DNA from: Prolixibacteraceae bacterium UBA6162
Lineage (GTDB): Bacteria; Bacteroidota; Bacteroidia; Bacteroidales; Prolixibacteraceae
Assembly (NCBI GenBank): GCA_002428215.1
Contig: DIUI01000095.1
Location: 1 to 64,000 of the forward strand
Direction of reading: 5' to 3'
DNA: 64,000 nucleotides
The notes beneath the pieces were generated by a model. It saw only the letters and a list, made by a program, of their open reading frames with translations. It searched no databases and was not told the DNA's origin. This document shows, one piece after another, positions 9,485 to 18,353 of the stretch (its first letter is position 1; each line of letters starts with the position of its first letter). The translations under genes and the position numbers were made by a program.

Positions 9485-9655
9485 TTGACCAACGTTTTCG
9501 TGCTTTATGTGCTATTCTTTCCCAAAATTGATTGGAGGCCAGTTAAGTCAGGTAAACTCCTTGCTTACCTAGATAGTATTTCTGAAGTAATTATTGCTCC
9601 ATTCAAAGGAGCGGTGCAACTATAATTGGGATGCTGCAAGCGTCAAATAAAAACC

Positions 9656-9689
9656 AAAAGAGGCTGTCTTTTTGGAGACAGCCTCTTTT
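9656..9689 (-). terminator. Terminator of subtilase 1
   Basis: Perfect 14-bp inverted repeat, AAAAGAGGCTGTCT and its complement, around a 6-base loop. It lies 20 bases past the stop of the minus-strand subtilase. The second subtilase has a near-identical hairpin at 11967-11999. Confidence 0.85.
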
Positions 9690-9709
9690 TAATTCGATGT
9701 ATGGGTTCA

Positions 9710-11212
9710 TCAATCAACGGAAACTTCATTGGAGCAGTTTTCACCTTCACAAACTTTGTAGACCATTGTCCCGCTTGTTCTTCCCAGATTATCCGCAAAG
9801 GTGCCATTGCCTATGTTGTCATTGTTCACTTTAGCAATTACCGATCCGTTGCGTGTAATGGTTGCCTCGGCGTTGGCCGTTCCGCCGGTCCATGAAAGGG
9901 TGATAGTGCGCAGGCCCTTTACCTTGGCACTGTTGGCAGAAAGCGCTATGGTGCTGACTTCACCATCTCCCGGTTCATCCCCAACTTCCGGCTCCGGGTT
10001 TTCAGGAGCAATGGTTCCACCAAAAATAGCGATAGGATCTGCGTCGCCATCGGGATCATTCTTAACCGCTCCATCGGTCGATATATTTCCCAACAGTAAA
10101 ATACCTGCAACATGCGGTGCTGCCATTGAAGTCCCGCTCAGGGTAGCGTAGCCTCCATTCAAATAGGTTGAATAAATCGATGTCCCGGGAGCACAATAGT
10201 CAACCGGTGGGGTTCCGTAATTGGAATAGGTTGCCCAAAAATCATTCACAGCCATAGCCGATACGGTAAAAATGTTGTCGCCATTTACCCGGGCAGGAGA
10301 TGTCGTGCTGGCCGAGGTGCTGCTGTTTCCGGCTGCCAGTATAAAAAAGCATTTCTCACTTGCCTTAAGTACCGCACTGTCAAGTGCATCTGACACACCT
10401 CCTCCCAGGCTCATATTGGCCACATCACCTTTTATTGCATTGGCTGCTACATAGTCGACACCGGCAATAACACCGGAAATCGTTCCACTGCCTCTGCGGT
10501 CGAGTACCCGTACAGAAATCACCGGAGCGCCTGCGGCTACTCCAACAACGCCAAAATCGTTGTTAATAGCAGCGATGATGCCGGCTACATGTGTGCCATG
10601 ACCGTTCTCATCGTTTGGGGTGGTTCTGGAAATAAACGTTTTGCTCCGTCTTGAATCTACGTTCAGATCGGGGTGCTTCAATTCAATACCGCTATCGATT
10701 ACCCATGCAGCATTCGATCCTTTGTAATTTACTCCTCCCTTAACGCGTTCGATTCCCCACGGCTTGGGTTGCAGCGAAGAAGTTGAGGCAGAAGCCTGCC
10801 GAACTACCCTGCCAAAGGGTTCAATCAGCATAACCTCCTGGTCTTGCTCGATACTCTTGATGGCATCGAGTTGCTCCAGTTTTCTGAGCTGCCCGGGAGG
10901 CATCATAACTGAGAACCCCTGAATGGCATGGCTGTATACAAATCCAATTTCGGCGTCAAAAATACCTGCAGCCGACAGAGCCCGCTCGGCAGCTACCTGC
11001 ATTGCCCGCTGACGGCCTTCGTAGCCGGGTGATGCCCTTAACTCATCACTGAACAGGTCGTCCTTAAAGGTTACGATAAAGGTAGGTCTGCTGTTTTGGG
11101 CAGATTTCAATTCGGGGTTATCGATGTTCAAATCGTCGAAGGCTGGCTGATTACAACTTTCGAGAAAGCCCACAAGTAAGGCCAAAAGAAATAGACTTAA
11201 CACTCTCTTCAT
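9710..11212 (-). CDS. Exported lipoprotein subtilase (S8) with I9 propeptide, paralog 1
   Basis: 500 residues. A signal peptide ends in the lipobox FLESC (Cys20), so the protein is probably lipid-anchored in the envelope. An inhibitor-I9-like propeptide follows (about 43-130). The S8 catalytic domain has Asp173 (VIDSGI), His205 (GHGTHVAG), oxyanion Asn296 (AAGN) and Ser362 (GTSMAAPHVAG), so all catalytic residues are present. The last 90 or so residues form a fibronectin-like module with two Cys (VCEGENC). No typical type IX secretion C-terminal domain is apparent. A close paralog lies at 12020-13504, with matching architecture and terminator, so the pair arose by tandem duplication. Substrate unknown. 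Confidence 0.92.
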   Translation of the reverse strand: MKRVLSLFLLALLVGFLESCNQPAFDDLNIDNPELKSAQNSRPTFIVTFKDDLFSDELRASPGYEGRQRAMQVAAERALSAAGIFDAEIGFVYSHAIQGFSVMMPPGQLRKLEQLDAIKSIEQDQEVMLIEPFGRVVRQASASTSSLQPKPWGIERVKGGVNYKGSNAAWVIDSGIELKHPDLNVDSRRSKTFISRTTPNDENGHGTHVAGIIAAINNDFGVVGVAAGAPVISVRVLDRRGSGTISGVIAGVDYVAANAIKGDVANMSLGGGVSDALDSAVLKASEKCFFILAAGNSSTSASTTSPARVNGDNIFTVSAMAVNDFWATYSNYGTPPVDYCAPGTSIYSTYLNGGYATLSGTSMAAPHVAGILLLGNISTDGAVKNDPDGDADPIAIFGGTIAPENPEPEVGDEPGDGEVSTIALSANSAKVKGLRTITLSWTGGTANAEATITRNGSVIAKVNNDNIGNGTFADNLGRTSGTMVYKVCEGENCSNEVSVD

Positions 11213-11422
11213 TGGAAGAAATATTAGGTTGGTTATTAAATATTGTTAGTTAACACACAATTTGAAACCGCTGCATAACGGCAACAAAAATGGATGAATG
11301 AACAACAAAATGATCACGGGGCCATTTTTTGCTTCAATCTTTTCGCCGGAATATTGAAGGCTGATTCCCGTATTTGTTGTCTTTATGGCGCAAAATTATA
11401 AAAAATACTTTTCAGTATTCAT

Positions 11423-11824
11423 TTAAATTGATTCTTTGTCCGGATCTTTTTCTCTGAAATTGGAAATCCTAAACGATATCATCTCAGAAATTAGATGTAT
11501 AGGCAATGGAAGGTTGTGCGGAAACTGCACCGAACCCCGACCTTGCTTGTAGCTGCTGAGTTGCTCTTTGAATGGTTCGTGACCCGTGGGCGTTGCGTAC
11601 AACCCGATATGCTTCTTAAAACCCCCAAAGTAAACCAAAGGTTTATTGTTCAGCATGTAGGCAACAAGACCGTAGGCAAATCCTTCAATGGCATCCGGCG
11701 CAAGTTGCCCAATGATAAAGCGCAAAATTTCCAATCTTTCCCTTATGGGTGGGCAGAAATTTACGAGGTATTGTTCTACTTCAGGTGAGGGAACTATCAT
11801 GCCCTTGAATCTTAAATAATGCAT
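11423..11824 (-). CDS. DUF1801 (YdhG-like) small protein
   Basis: 133 residues resembling the DUF1801/YdhG family, small cytoplasmic proteins sometimes called iron-chaperone-like. Visible marks are the C-terminal-half pattern PLVYFGGFKKHIGLYATPTG, then a Lys-rich segment SYKQGRGSVQFPHNLPLP. A start nine codons in (ATG at 11798-11800, MIVPSPEVEQYL) is also possible. It sits between the two subtilase paralogs on the same strand; the wide spacing and the terminator upstream suggest its own transcript. Biochemical role is not established for the family. Confidence 0.75.
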   Translation of the reverse strand: MHYLRFKGMIVPSPEVEQYLVNFCPPIRERLEILRFIIGQLAPDAIEGFAYGLVAYMLNNKPLVYFGGFKKHIGLYATPTGHEPFKEQLSSYKQGRGSVQFPHNLPLPIHLISEMISFRISNFREKDPDKESI

Positions 11825-11966
11825 TAGTCATATCTTCACTTCTGACAAAAATTCTCAGCGGGAGAATAACCGCTTAAATCATTATCTAGTGCAGCATGTG
11901 AATTCTACGCTACATAATAGGTTTTTTGCCAGGAGCAGCTGAGTAATTACTGATCTTGTTTTCAAA

Positions 11967-11999
11967 AAAAGAGGCTGCCCTATTAAGGCAGCCTCTTTT
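11967..11999 (-). terminator. Terminator of subtilase 2
   Basis: 13-bp perfect stem AAAAGAGGCTGCC and its complement around a 7-base loop, ending 20 bases past the stop of the second subtilase. It has the same core (GAGGCTG) as the terminator at 9656-9689, so it was probably duplicated with the gene. Confidence 0.85.
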
Positions 12000-12019
12000 C
12001 GATAAAATTTTTCAAGTCT

Positions 12020-13504
12020 TTATTTAACCTTTATTTCATTCGAACAACTGACATCACAAACTTTGTAAGTCATGAAACCGCCTAATCTTTCCAGATTATC
12101 GGTATAGCTGCCATTGCCATAGGAGTCGTTGGTGACTGAGGCAATCGGCAAATCATTACGATATATTGTGGCAGAAGCTCCTGGTTTTCCTCCGGTCCAA
12201 GAGAGTATAGCGGTCCGCAGTCCTTTATCTTTGAAACTGTTTACCGAAAGTGTAATGGTGTAGGTTCCACCATCGCCCGGATTTGGGATTTCAGGTTCAC
12301 TGGCACTGCCCCCATAGATTGCAATTGGGTCTGGTTTACCATCTGGATCGCCAATTACTAACCCATCGGTTTTTAAATATCCCAGGAGCAGAATGCCGGC
12401 CACATGGGGTGCAGCCATAGAAGTACCACTTAGGGTGGCATATCCACCATTTAAGAATGTTGAGTAAATTGATGTTCCTGGTGCGCAATAGTCGACCGGT
12501 GGATTACCAAAGTTCGAATAGGAGGCCCAAGTGTCATTGGTCCCCATTGCCGATACCGTATAAATGTTGGGGCCATTGACGCGCGCAGGAGAGTATAATG
12601 TTGCTGAAGCACCGTTGTTTCCTGCTGCCAGTATGAAGTAACATTTTTCACTTGCATTTAATACTGCCTGATCCAGAGCATCGGAGGCTCCCCCGATGAT
12701 GCTCATATTGGCCACATCGCCGGCTTTTGCGTGCGCCGCCACATAGTCGACGCCGGCGATAACACCGGCAAGGGTACCTTTTGCGGCACTATCGAGCACG
12801 CGAACCGAAATTAACGGGGCACCAGCAGCTACGCCAACAACTCCAAAATCGTTATTTCGGGCTGCAATGATGCCGGCAACGTGGGTGCCATGTCCATTTT
12901 GGTCGGTCGGTGAGGTATTGGCAATGAAGGTTGCACTGCGCGTTAAATCTACATTCAAATCGGGGTGGTTCAATTCAATACCGGAATCGATTACCCATAC
13001 TGCATTGCTGCCCTGGTAGTTTATGCCTCCTTTAACGCGCCCTATACCCCATGGTAGGGTTTGAATAGAAGCAGTTGAAATAGACGCCTTCCAGACTACC
13101 CTGCCAATAGGCTCAAGCAGTCCAACAGGTTTGTTTTCTTCAATGCGGATTACAGCAGCGTTTTGCTCCAGTTTTCGTAACTGATTGGGGGGCATTTTTA
13201 CAGAAAAGCCTTTAATTGCTGTGGAATAAACAAATTCAATTTCAGCGCCAAAAACACCAGCGGATTGAAGTGACTGCTCTGCAGCTACCTGCATAGCCTG
13301 CTGCCTGCCTTGATAACCGGCACTGCCAATCAACTCTTCGTCCAGGAAATTTTCACTGAATGTTACGATATAGCTAGTCTGGCCGTTTGCTGCTGATTTC
13401 AGTCCGGGTTCATCAGAAGTTATCGAATCATAATCAGATTTCTGGCAACTTCCCATCGCTCCAACAAGAAACGCTACCAACAAAAAGTTAAGGATTTTCT
13501 TCAT
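12020..13504 (-). CDS. Exported lipoprotein subtilase (S8) with I9 propeptide, paralog 2
   Basis: About 494 residues from the ATG at 13502-13504. The frame extends to 13537, but MKKILNFLLVAFLVGAMGSC is a typical lipoprotein leader and places Cys20 exactly as in paralog 1. The order is propeptide, catalytic domain with VIDSGI, GHGTHVAG, AAGN and GTSMAAPHVAG (all catalytic residues kept), and a C-terminal fibronectin-like module with a VCDVSC cysteine pair. It aligns with the protein at 9710-11212 over its full length. The Pro/Glu linker before the last module is shorter here. Substrate unknown; divergence in the propeptide and linker suggests different targets or timing. Confidence 0.92.
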   Translation of the reverse strand: MKKILNFLLVAFLVGAMGSCQKSDYDSITSDEPGLKSAANGQTSYIVTFSENFLDEELIGSAGYQGRQQAMQVAAEQSLQSAGVFGAEIEFVYSTAIKGFSVKMPPNQLRKLEQNAAVIRIEENKPVGLLEPIGRVVWKASISTASIQTLPWGIGRVKGGINYQGSNAVWVIDSGIELNHPDLNVDLTRSATFIANTSPTDQNGHGTHVAGIIAARNNDFGVVGVAAGAPLISVRVLDSAAKGTLAGVIAGVDYVAAHAKAGDVANMSIIGGASDALDQAVLNASEKCYFILAAGNNGASATLYSPARVNGPNIYTVSAMGTNDTWASYSNFGNPPVDYCAPGTSIYSTFLNGGYATLSGTSMAAPHVAGILLLGYLKTDGLVIGDPDGKPDPIAIYGGSASEPEIPNPGDGGTYTITLSVNSFKDKGLRTAILSWTGGKPGASATIYRNDLPIASVTNDSYGNGSYTDNLERLGGFMTYKVCDVSCSNEIKVK

Positions 13505-14107
13505 CTCCAATAATTTCAAATCGTCTCTAATCGCCAATAAATACCATACACTTCCATTATTTTTAACAGAAGCATGACTGGTTAAGCAATTTAAGTATAA
13601 ATTTTAGCTTTTTGACTGCAGACTTCAAATTACAGGCTTGTAATTGAAGTATAAAAATAAACCATGTTCGTGCGTAAATGTAAGAAATAAATGGATTCGG
13701 AGGTTCGTTTTTGGAGTAAATGCCCGACAAACCTGTCATTTTGTTTTTGATCAACGCTGTAAATGACCGTTTCTGCCAAAATGCATGTAAGCAATGTTCG
13801 GCTGAGTAGACTCAATTGACCCCGGGATGTGACCAAAACTGATGAGAATTATCTTTAAAGGGGGCGTAAGTTATGGCATTGGCTAACAACCCATACTGCG
13901 TCTTGTTTTCCGGACGTACCAACCAGTACTAAATGATTAGATTAAAGGCAATAAGGCCATTGACGACTGCTATAGTGGCTCCTGGAGCAAGTTGCTCATT
14001 AAATACTTGACCTATTTAAAGCCGATTTCGTATGGTCTGTGGGAATTTCCCGGGGTATTGTTTTAATAACTAAGAGCCCAATCAAACCATATACCTTGGG
14101 TGAAAGT
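13505..14107. other. 603-base intergenic region without a convincing gene
   Basis: It lies between subtilase 2 and the acr3 stop. Short ORFs here have no recognisable signal. The only clear structure is an inverted repeat at 13622-13650. Promoter elements for the minus-strand subtilase are expected on the left side, but I cannot pick a convincing pair. Confidence 0.6.
13622..13650. repeat. Inverted repeat upstream of subtilase 2
   Basis: ACTTCAAATTACA and TGTAATTGAAGT are complementary over 12 bp with one bulged A, around the loop GGCT. No T run follows on either strand, so a regulatory hairpin or operator is as likely as a terminator. It is about 120 bases upstream of the subtilase 2 start. 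Confidence 0.5.
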
Positions 14108-15139
14108 TTAGTCATATCTCCATTTTTTGGCAAGTGCCACCAGAGAGAGCATTACCGGCACCTCTACCAAAACGCCTACCACGGTTACCATCGCTGCCGG
14201 CGATTGGAGTCCAAACAAGGCGATGGCCACTGCAACCGCCAATTCGAAAAAGTTGCTGGCACCAATCATCGCAGCGGGGGCACAAGTGACATAGGGCAGT
14301 GATATGCGACGACCAATTCCCCATGTAATAAAGAAGATAAAGTATGTTTGTAGAATGAGTGGCACTGCCACCAGAAGTATTATGAAGGGATTTTCAAGAA
14401 TGGCATTTCCCTGAAACGCAAACAGTAATATAAGGGTAATTAAAAGCGCGATGACCGATACCGGCTTAAAGCCGGGTAAAAATTGATTGGTGAACCATTG
14501 CAACCCCTTTTGTCTAATCACTATTTTATGGGTAATAAACCCGGCAAGCAGCGGAATTACGACGAATACAACTACGCTGGCTACCAGTGTGTCGTATGGG
14601 ATTGTTATATTGGTAATGCCCAGCAGCAGTCCAACTATTGGGACAAAGGCCACCAGTATAATAAGGTCGTTCACCGATACCTGAACCAATGTGTAGTTGG
14701 GGTCGCCATCGGACAGGTAACTCCATACAAATACCATGGCTGTGCAGGGTGCTGCGCCCAGCAGGATGGCACCTGCAATATATTCGCCTGCGAGTTCCGG
14801 TTCAATAAACGCACCATATAGCTTCTCAAAAAAAATCCAGGCAAAGAATGCCATGGTAAAGGGTTTAATCAACCAGTTTATAACCACTGTAAGAATTATT
14901 CCTTTAGGACTCTTTCGGATGTTCTTTAAACTCGAAAAGTCTACCTGTAACATCATTGGATAGATCATCATCCAGACAAGGACCGCCACAGGTATGTTGA
15001 CCCCATAAAATTCAAGACGGCTTAAAATCTGAACACTGTCGCCAAAGAGATTTCCCAGCGCAATACCAACAGCAATGCAGAGAACAACCCAAAGGGTAAG
15101 GTATTTTTCAAAAAATGCAATCTGTTTCTTTTCTGACAT
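14108..15139 (-). CDS. acr3: Arsenite efflux transporter, ACR3 family
   Basis: 343 residues, about ten TM segments, of the ACR3/bile-acid symporter fold. It exports arsenite from the cytoplasm using the proton gradient. The conserved Cys is in GAAPCTAMVFVWSYL, and the conserved Glu is in NFFELAVAVAIALFG near the C-terminus. It is the last gene of a minus-strand operon, arsR (15992) to arsC to acr3, with 75 bases between arsC and acr3. Length is typical of the family. Confidence 0.95.
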   Translation of the reverse strand: MSEKKQIAFFEKYLTLWVVLCIAVGIALGNLFGDSVQILSRLEFYGVNIPVAVLVWMMIYPMMLQVDFSSLKNIRKSPKGIILTVVINWLIKPFTMAFFAWIFFEKLYGAFIEPELAGEYIAGAILLGAAPCTAMVFVWSYLSDGDPNYTLVQVSVNDLIILVAFVPIVGLLLGITNITIPYDTLVASVVVFVVIPLLAGFITHKIVIRQKGLQWFTNQFLPGFKPVSVIALLITLILLFAFQGNAILENPFIILLVAVPLILQTYFIFFITWGIGRRISLPYVTCAPAAMIGASNFFELAVAVAIALFGLQSPAAMVTVVGVLVEVPVMLSLVALAKKWRYD

Positions 15140-15214
15140 TTGGTTGTATGTTTAGATGGGAAGTAATGCTCATTTTCTGCATACAGCATTGTATTTACCC
15201 TCAGCCGACTTTGC

Positions 15215-15640
15215 CTATAACTGAGGTTGAATATGCTCGATATAGAAGGCATGAAAAGCCTCTTTGATCTCATCCCTTACCCGAAGGTATTCGCTCCATA
15301 CAAACGCATCGGTGCCTACGGCGTCAGAAGGATCGTCGAACCCTATATGCAGTCTGTTTTTGACCTTGCCGGTGAACGTTGGGCAGGATTCATTGGCCCC
15401 GCCACAAACTGTAATAACAAAGTCCCATGTATCCTCCAGGTAGCGGGTCACCGAATCGGAGGTGTGGTGGCTAATATCAATCCCAATTTCCTGCATTGCA
15501 GCCACTGCTTTTTGGTTGAGCCTGCCGGAAGCTTCGGTTCCTGCTGAGGCTACCTGAATCGATGCGTCGTATGATTGCAAAAAGCCATGGGCCATTTGAC
15601 TTCGACAGCTATTGCCTGTACACAAAATCAATACTTTCAT
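15215..15640 (-). CDS. arsC: Arsenate reductase, LMW-phosphatase/thioredoxin type
   Basis: 141 residues from the ATG at 15638-15640; the open frame runs 25 codons further upstream, but MKVLILCTGNSCRS is the family's N-terminus. Cys7 and Arg13 form the CX5R phosphate-loop, and the resolving Cys pair is in VCGGANESC. The enzyme reduces arsenate to arsenite, which ACR3 then exports; the catalytic cycle is reset by thioredoxin. It lies 7 bases after arsR in the same operon. Confidence 0.93.
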   Translation of the reverse strand: MKVLILCTGNSCRSQMAHGFLQSYDASIQVASAGTEASGRLNQKAVAAMQEIGIDISHHTSDSVTRYLEDTWDFVITVCGGANESCPTFTGKVKNRLHIGFDDPSDAVGTDAFVWSEYLRVRDEIKEAFHAFYIEHIQPQL

Positions 15641-15647
15641 TTTATTT

Positions 15648-15992
15648 TTAATTTGGTTTTGTTTTATGATCGCAGAATACTTCAGCCTGTTGGATTTGGG
15701 TAAAAAAGGCCTCAAAAAGGTCCAGGTATTTCTTCATTTCGGTCTGGCACAAACAGTAGCATACCGTAAGACCTTCAATTTCGCCATGAATTAGTCCCAT
15801 TTGCTTCAACTCCTTCAGGTGTTGCGAAACTGTAGTCCGGCTTAGCGGCAGCTGATCCGAAATGTCACCCGAAATGCAGGATTTGGCTTCAGCAAGATGT
15901 TTAAGTATGGCCAGTCGGGCTGGGTGAGAAATTACCTTGGCAAATTTTGCCAATTCCTGCAGGGACATTTCGAATGAGTCTGACTTATTCAT
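15648..15992 (-). CDS. arsR: ArsR-family metalloregulator of the acr3 operon
   Basis: 114 residues with the winged-helix core SRTTVSQHLKELKQMGLI. Candidate metalloid ligands are Cys in EAKSCISGD and the C-terminal CYCLC cluster, plus Cys near the end (VFCDHK). ArsR proteins repress their own operon and leave DNA on binding As(III). Directly upstream are inverted half-sites overlapping a -7 box (16077-16098), so autoregulation is likely. It is the first gene of arsR-arsC-acr3. Confidence 0.92.
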   Translation of the reverse strand: MNKSDSFEMSLQELAKFAKVISHPARLAILKHLAEAKSCISGDISDQLPLSRTTVSQHLKELKQMGLIHGEIEGLTVCYCLCQTEMKKYLDLFEAFFTQIQQAEVFCDHKTKPN

Positions 15993-16076
15993 ACACCTAA
16001 AAAATTTGGATAGCTTTAACAGCCTGTAAAATTAACAATGAAGCAAATATGTCTATGGATAATAATGCACCATAAA

Positions 16077-16108
16077 CGTATGACGCAAACATACGAAATT
16101 GAAGTATG
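16077..16108 (-). promoter_or_regulatory. ArsR operator overlapping the arsR-arsC-acr3 promoter
   Basis: CGTATG (16077-16082) and CATACG (16090-16095) are inverted around 7 bases, and a further GTATG half-site lies at 16104-16108. On the minus strand the half-site TTTCGTAT (16098-16091) is the same one found in the operators at 20100-20117 and 19747-19764. The minus-strand -7 element TATGTTTG (16093-16086) lies inside it, so a bound repressor would block the promoter. Confidence 0.6.
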
Positions 16109-16272
16109 GAAATGTCAAAAAAATTGAGGTTTTTACCTCTAATTTGTCTTGGACAACTCTTTTTTAATCGCTATTCTGCAGCATATTTGCTTGTATGTGT
16201 GGGTGTTATTGCGTACATTTAAGATTCTTGTCTGATTGTCGGCTTCACGTTATTCACCTAAAATTCACCACC

Positions 16273-16914
16273 ATGAGAAATGCAATTATACTTTTGGCGT
16301 TTTTGATTTGCAGCAGCTATCTATCCCTTCCGGCTCAGGTTCCCGAAAAAATTCTTTTACCACCGGCCAATACCACCGGAGGAATGCCGCTGATGGAAGC
16401 GCTTTCAAAGCGCCAGTCGCAGCGTTTATTTGATAGTAAATCCTTAACTCAACAGCAACTCTCCGATATGCTGTGGGCTGCCTATGGGGTTAACCGCCCC
16501 GATGGTTATCGTACTGTTCCGTCTGCCCGCACCTGGAACGAATTTGATATCTATGTGGTTATGGCCGATGGCTGGTATGTATATCATCCCACCGATCATT
16601 CGATGACGAAGTTAGGCAGTGAGGATTTTCGTGCAGCATCTGCTGTACAGGAGTTTGCGCAGAACGCACCTGTTCAATTAATATTTGTGGCAGATTTCGA
16701 CCGCATGACCAATGCCGATGAGACGGTCCGACGTTTCTATTCGGCCACCGATGTGGGTTATATTTCTCAAAATGTATACCTCTATTGTGCATCTGAGGGT
16801 TTGGCTACAATTGTAAGGGGCCAAATCGATAAAGAAAAGATGAAGGAGCATCTCAAACTGCGGCCTAACCAGCACATAATACTTGCACAAACCGTTGGCT
16901 ATCCGGGTATCTGA
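16273..16914 (+). CDS. Exported nitroreductase-family (SagB-like) oxidoreductase
   Basis: 213 residues from the ATG at 16273-16275, which gives a clean signal peptide ending near LSLPAQ; the frame is open 26 codons further upstream. The mature part shows the nitroreductase fold: SKRQSQRLFDSKSLTQQQLS, then LSDMLWAAYGVNRPDGYRTVPSA, and a C-terminal DVGYISQNVYLYCASEGLAT. These FMN proteins reduce nitro groups or oxidise peptides. It is the only plus-strand gene in the arsenic island, facing the arsR operon, with its own start region. A link to nitroaromatic arsenicals is tempting but unproven. An exported FMN enzyme is unusual. Confidence 0.8.
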   Translation: MRNAIILLAFLICSSYLSLPAQVPEKILLPPANTTGGMPLMEALSKRQSQRLFDSKSLTQQQLSDMLWAAYGVNRPDGYRTVPSARTWNEFDIYVVMADGWYVYHPTDHSMTKLGSEDFRAASAVQEFAQNAPVQLIFVADFDRMTNADETVRRFYSATDVGYISQNVYLYCASEGLATIVRGQIDKEKMKEHLKLRPNQHIILAQTVGYPGI

Positions 16915-16979
16915 TTGTGAATGCCCGGAAATGCGGGACATCTAATCTTGGGCAGAGCTATTATTGCCGGGGAGAGCTA

Positions 16980-18299
16980 TCACAAATATCCAAAGATTAA
17001 GCCTGCTATCGTTGAGAGTACCACAACTATCGAAATGTAAACCAAGGTTTTCTCATTTCCCATAACTCCTCGTATAACCAGCATGTTGGGTAGCGACAAT
17101 GAGGGGCCTGCCAGCAGCAGAGCAAGTGCCGGACCTTTTCCCATTCCCGATGCAAGCAGCCCTTGTAAGATGGGAACTTCGGTGAGTGTTGCAAAGTACA
17201 TGAAAGCCCCGATTATCGATGCAAAGAAATTGGCAGCAAGCGAATTGCCTCCTACCAGCCATGCAATCCAGTGATTGGGGATAATTCCGGGGATAGAAAC
17301 ATCGTCGTGTGTTGAGCCCAGCAGAAATCCTGCTATTACGACTCCTATGGCCAAAAGCGGCACTATTTGTTTTGTAAAACCCCAGCTGGCCAGAATCCAC
17401 TCTCGGTTTTCGCTTTCTTCCGACCGGTCGGACAGGGCAATGGAACTAACTACGCCAATGCCAACAACCATTGTGATTAACGGGTTGGCAAATATAAAAG
17501 CACTTGCCACCGTTGAAAAGGTGCCTAAAAGCACCAGCCATGGCTTCAGCTTCAGAATGTAGATCATGGAATAGACCAGTACAAGACCAAATATCCCGGT
17601 AATTTGCCATTTGTTAACCCATAAATGGTACCATAAGCTATTGGTGTCGTCTGCCCCGGGTGCTCCCCAATTGGCAAAAACCAATATCAGAACCAGACTG
17701 AAAAAGTGAACCGAAGTTTGCCAGATTGGTCTTGTTTCGGGTACGTCGGGAAAATTTAACTGTTCTTCGCGTTTCGCTTTTTCCTCTTTTCTGTATATCA
17801 GTGACATTGTTAAACCAATTACCACGCTAAATACCACCGCACCAATAAAGCGGGCAATGCCCATCTCAATACCTAGTATCCTTGCAGTTAATACAATGGC
17901 CAAAATATTGATGGCCGGGCCGGAATAGAGAAATGCTACGGCTGGACCTAATCCTGCGCCACGTTTGTGGATGCTTGAAAAGAGCGGTAGAATGGTGCAT
18001 GAGCATACAGCCAGTATGGTACCTGAAATGGATGCCACGGAATAGGCTACCCACTTTTTTGCTTTGGCGCCAAAATATTTGATTACTGAAGCCTGACTTA
18101 CAAAAACGGATATTACTCCTGCAATTAGAAACGCTGGGAGCAGGCAAAGTATTACATGCTCTCTGGCATACCATCTTGTAAGATCGAGGGTTGCCTGAAG
18201 CGAGGTTTGAAATACTGCGCTCTCCAACGGCATATAAAACAGGGCAATAAATACAACCGACATCCCCAATAGGATGGTCAATTCCCGTTTGCTTTCCAT
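16980..18299 (-). CDS. UPF0718/ArsP-like permease
   Basis: 439 residues with about ten TM segments and a cytoplasmic Lys/Glu-rich loop (YRKEEKAKREEQ) in the middle. The membrane motif AVCSCTILPLFSSIHKRGAGLG matches the Cys-containing signature of the UPF0718 (DUF318) permeases; ArsP members of this family export methylated or aromatic arsenicals. It is the last gene of the second arsenic operon, 54 bases after arsG. Its assignment to organoarsenical or metal efflux is inferred from family and context. Confidence 0.8.
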   Translation of the reverse strand: MESKRELTILLGMSVVFIALFYMPLESAVFQTSLQATLDLTRWYAREHVILCLLPAFLIAGVISVFVSQASVIKYFGAKAKKWVAYSVASISGTILAVCSCTILPLFSSIHKRGAGLGPAVAFLYSGPAINILAIVLTARILGIEMGIARFIGAVVFSVVIGLTMSLIYRKEEKAKREEQLNFPDVPETRPIWQTSVHFFSLVLILVFANWGAPGADDTNSLWYHLWVNKWQITGIFGLVLVYSMIYILKLKPWLVLLGTFSTVASAFIFANPLITMVVGIGVVSSIALSDRSEESENREWILASWGFTKQIVPLLAIGVVIAGFLLGSTHDDVSIPGIIPNHWIAWLVGGNSLAANFFASIIGAFMYFATLTEVPILQGLLASGMGKGPALALLLAGPSLSLPNMLVIRGVMGNEKTLVYISIVVVLSTIAGLIFGYL

Positions 18300-18353
18300 A
18301 AACTACTCTTAATAATTTGTTGAACTATAAAATCTTTAGCCGGGCCGTTTGTT

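Noticed and set aside
9710..13504. Subtilases as type IX secretion cargo
   Set aside because: Both end in a fibronectin-like module with a Cys pair rather than a recognisable T9SS sorting domain, and both have lipobox leaders.
14483..14821. Plus-strand ORF antisense to acr3
   Set aside because: The acr3 frame carries all conserved motifs; this one has none.
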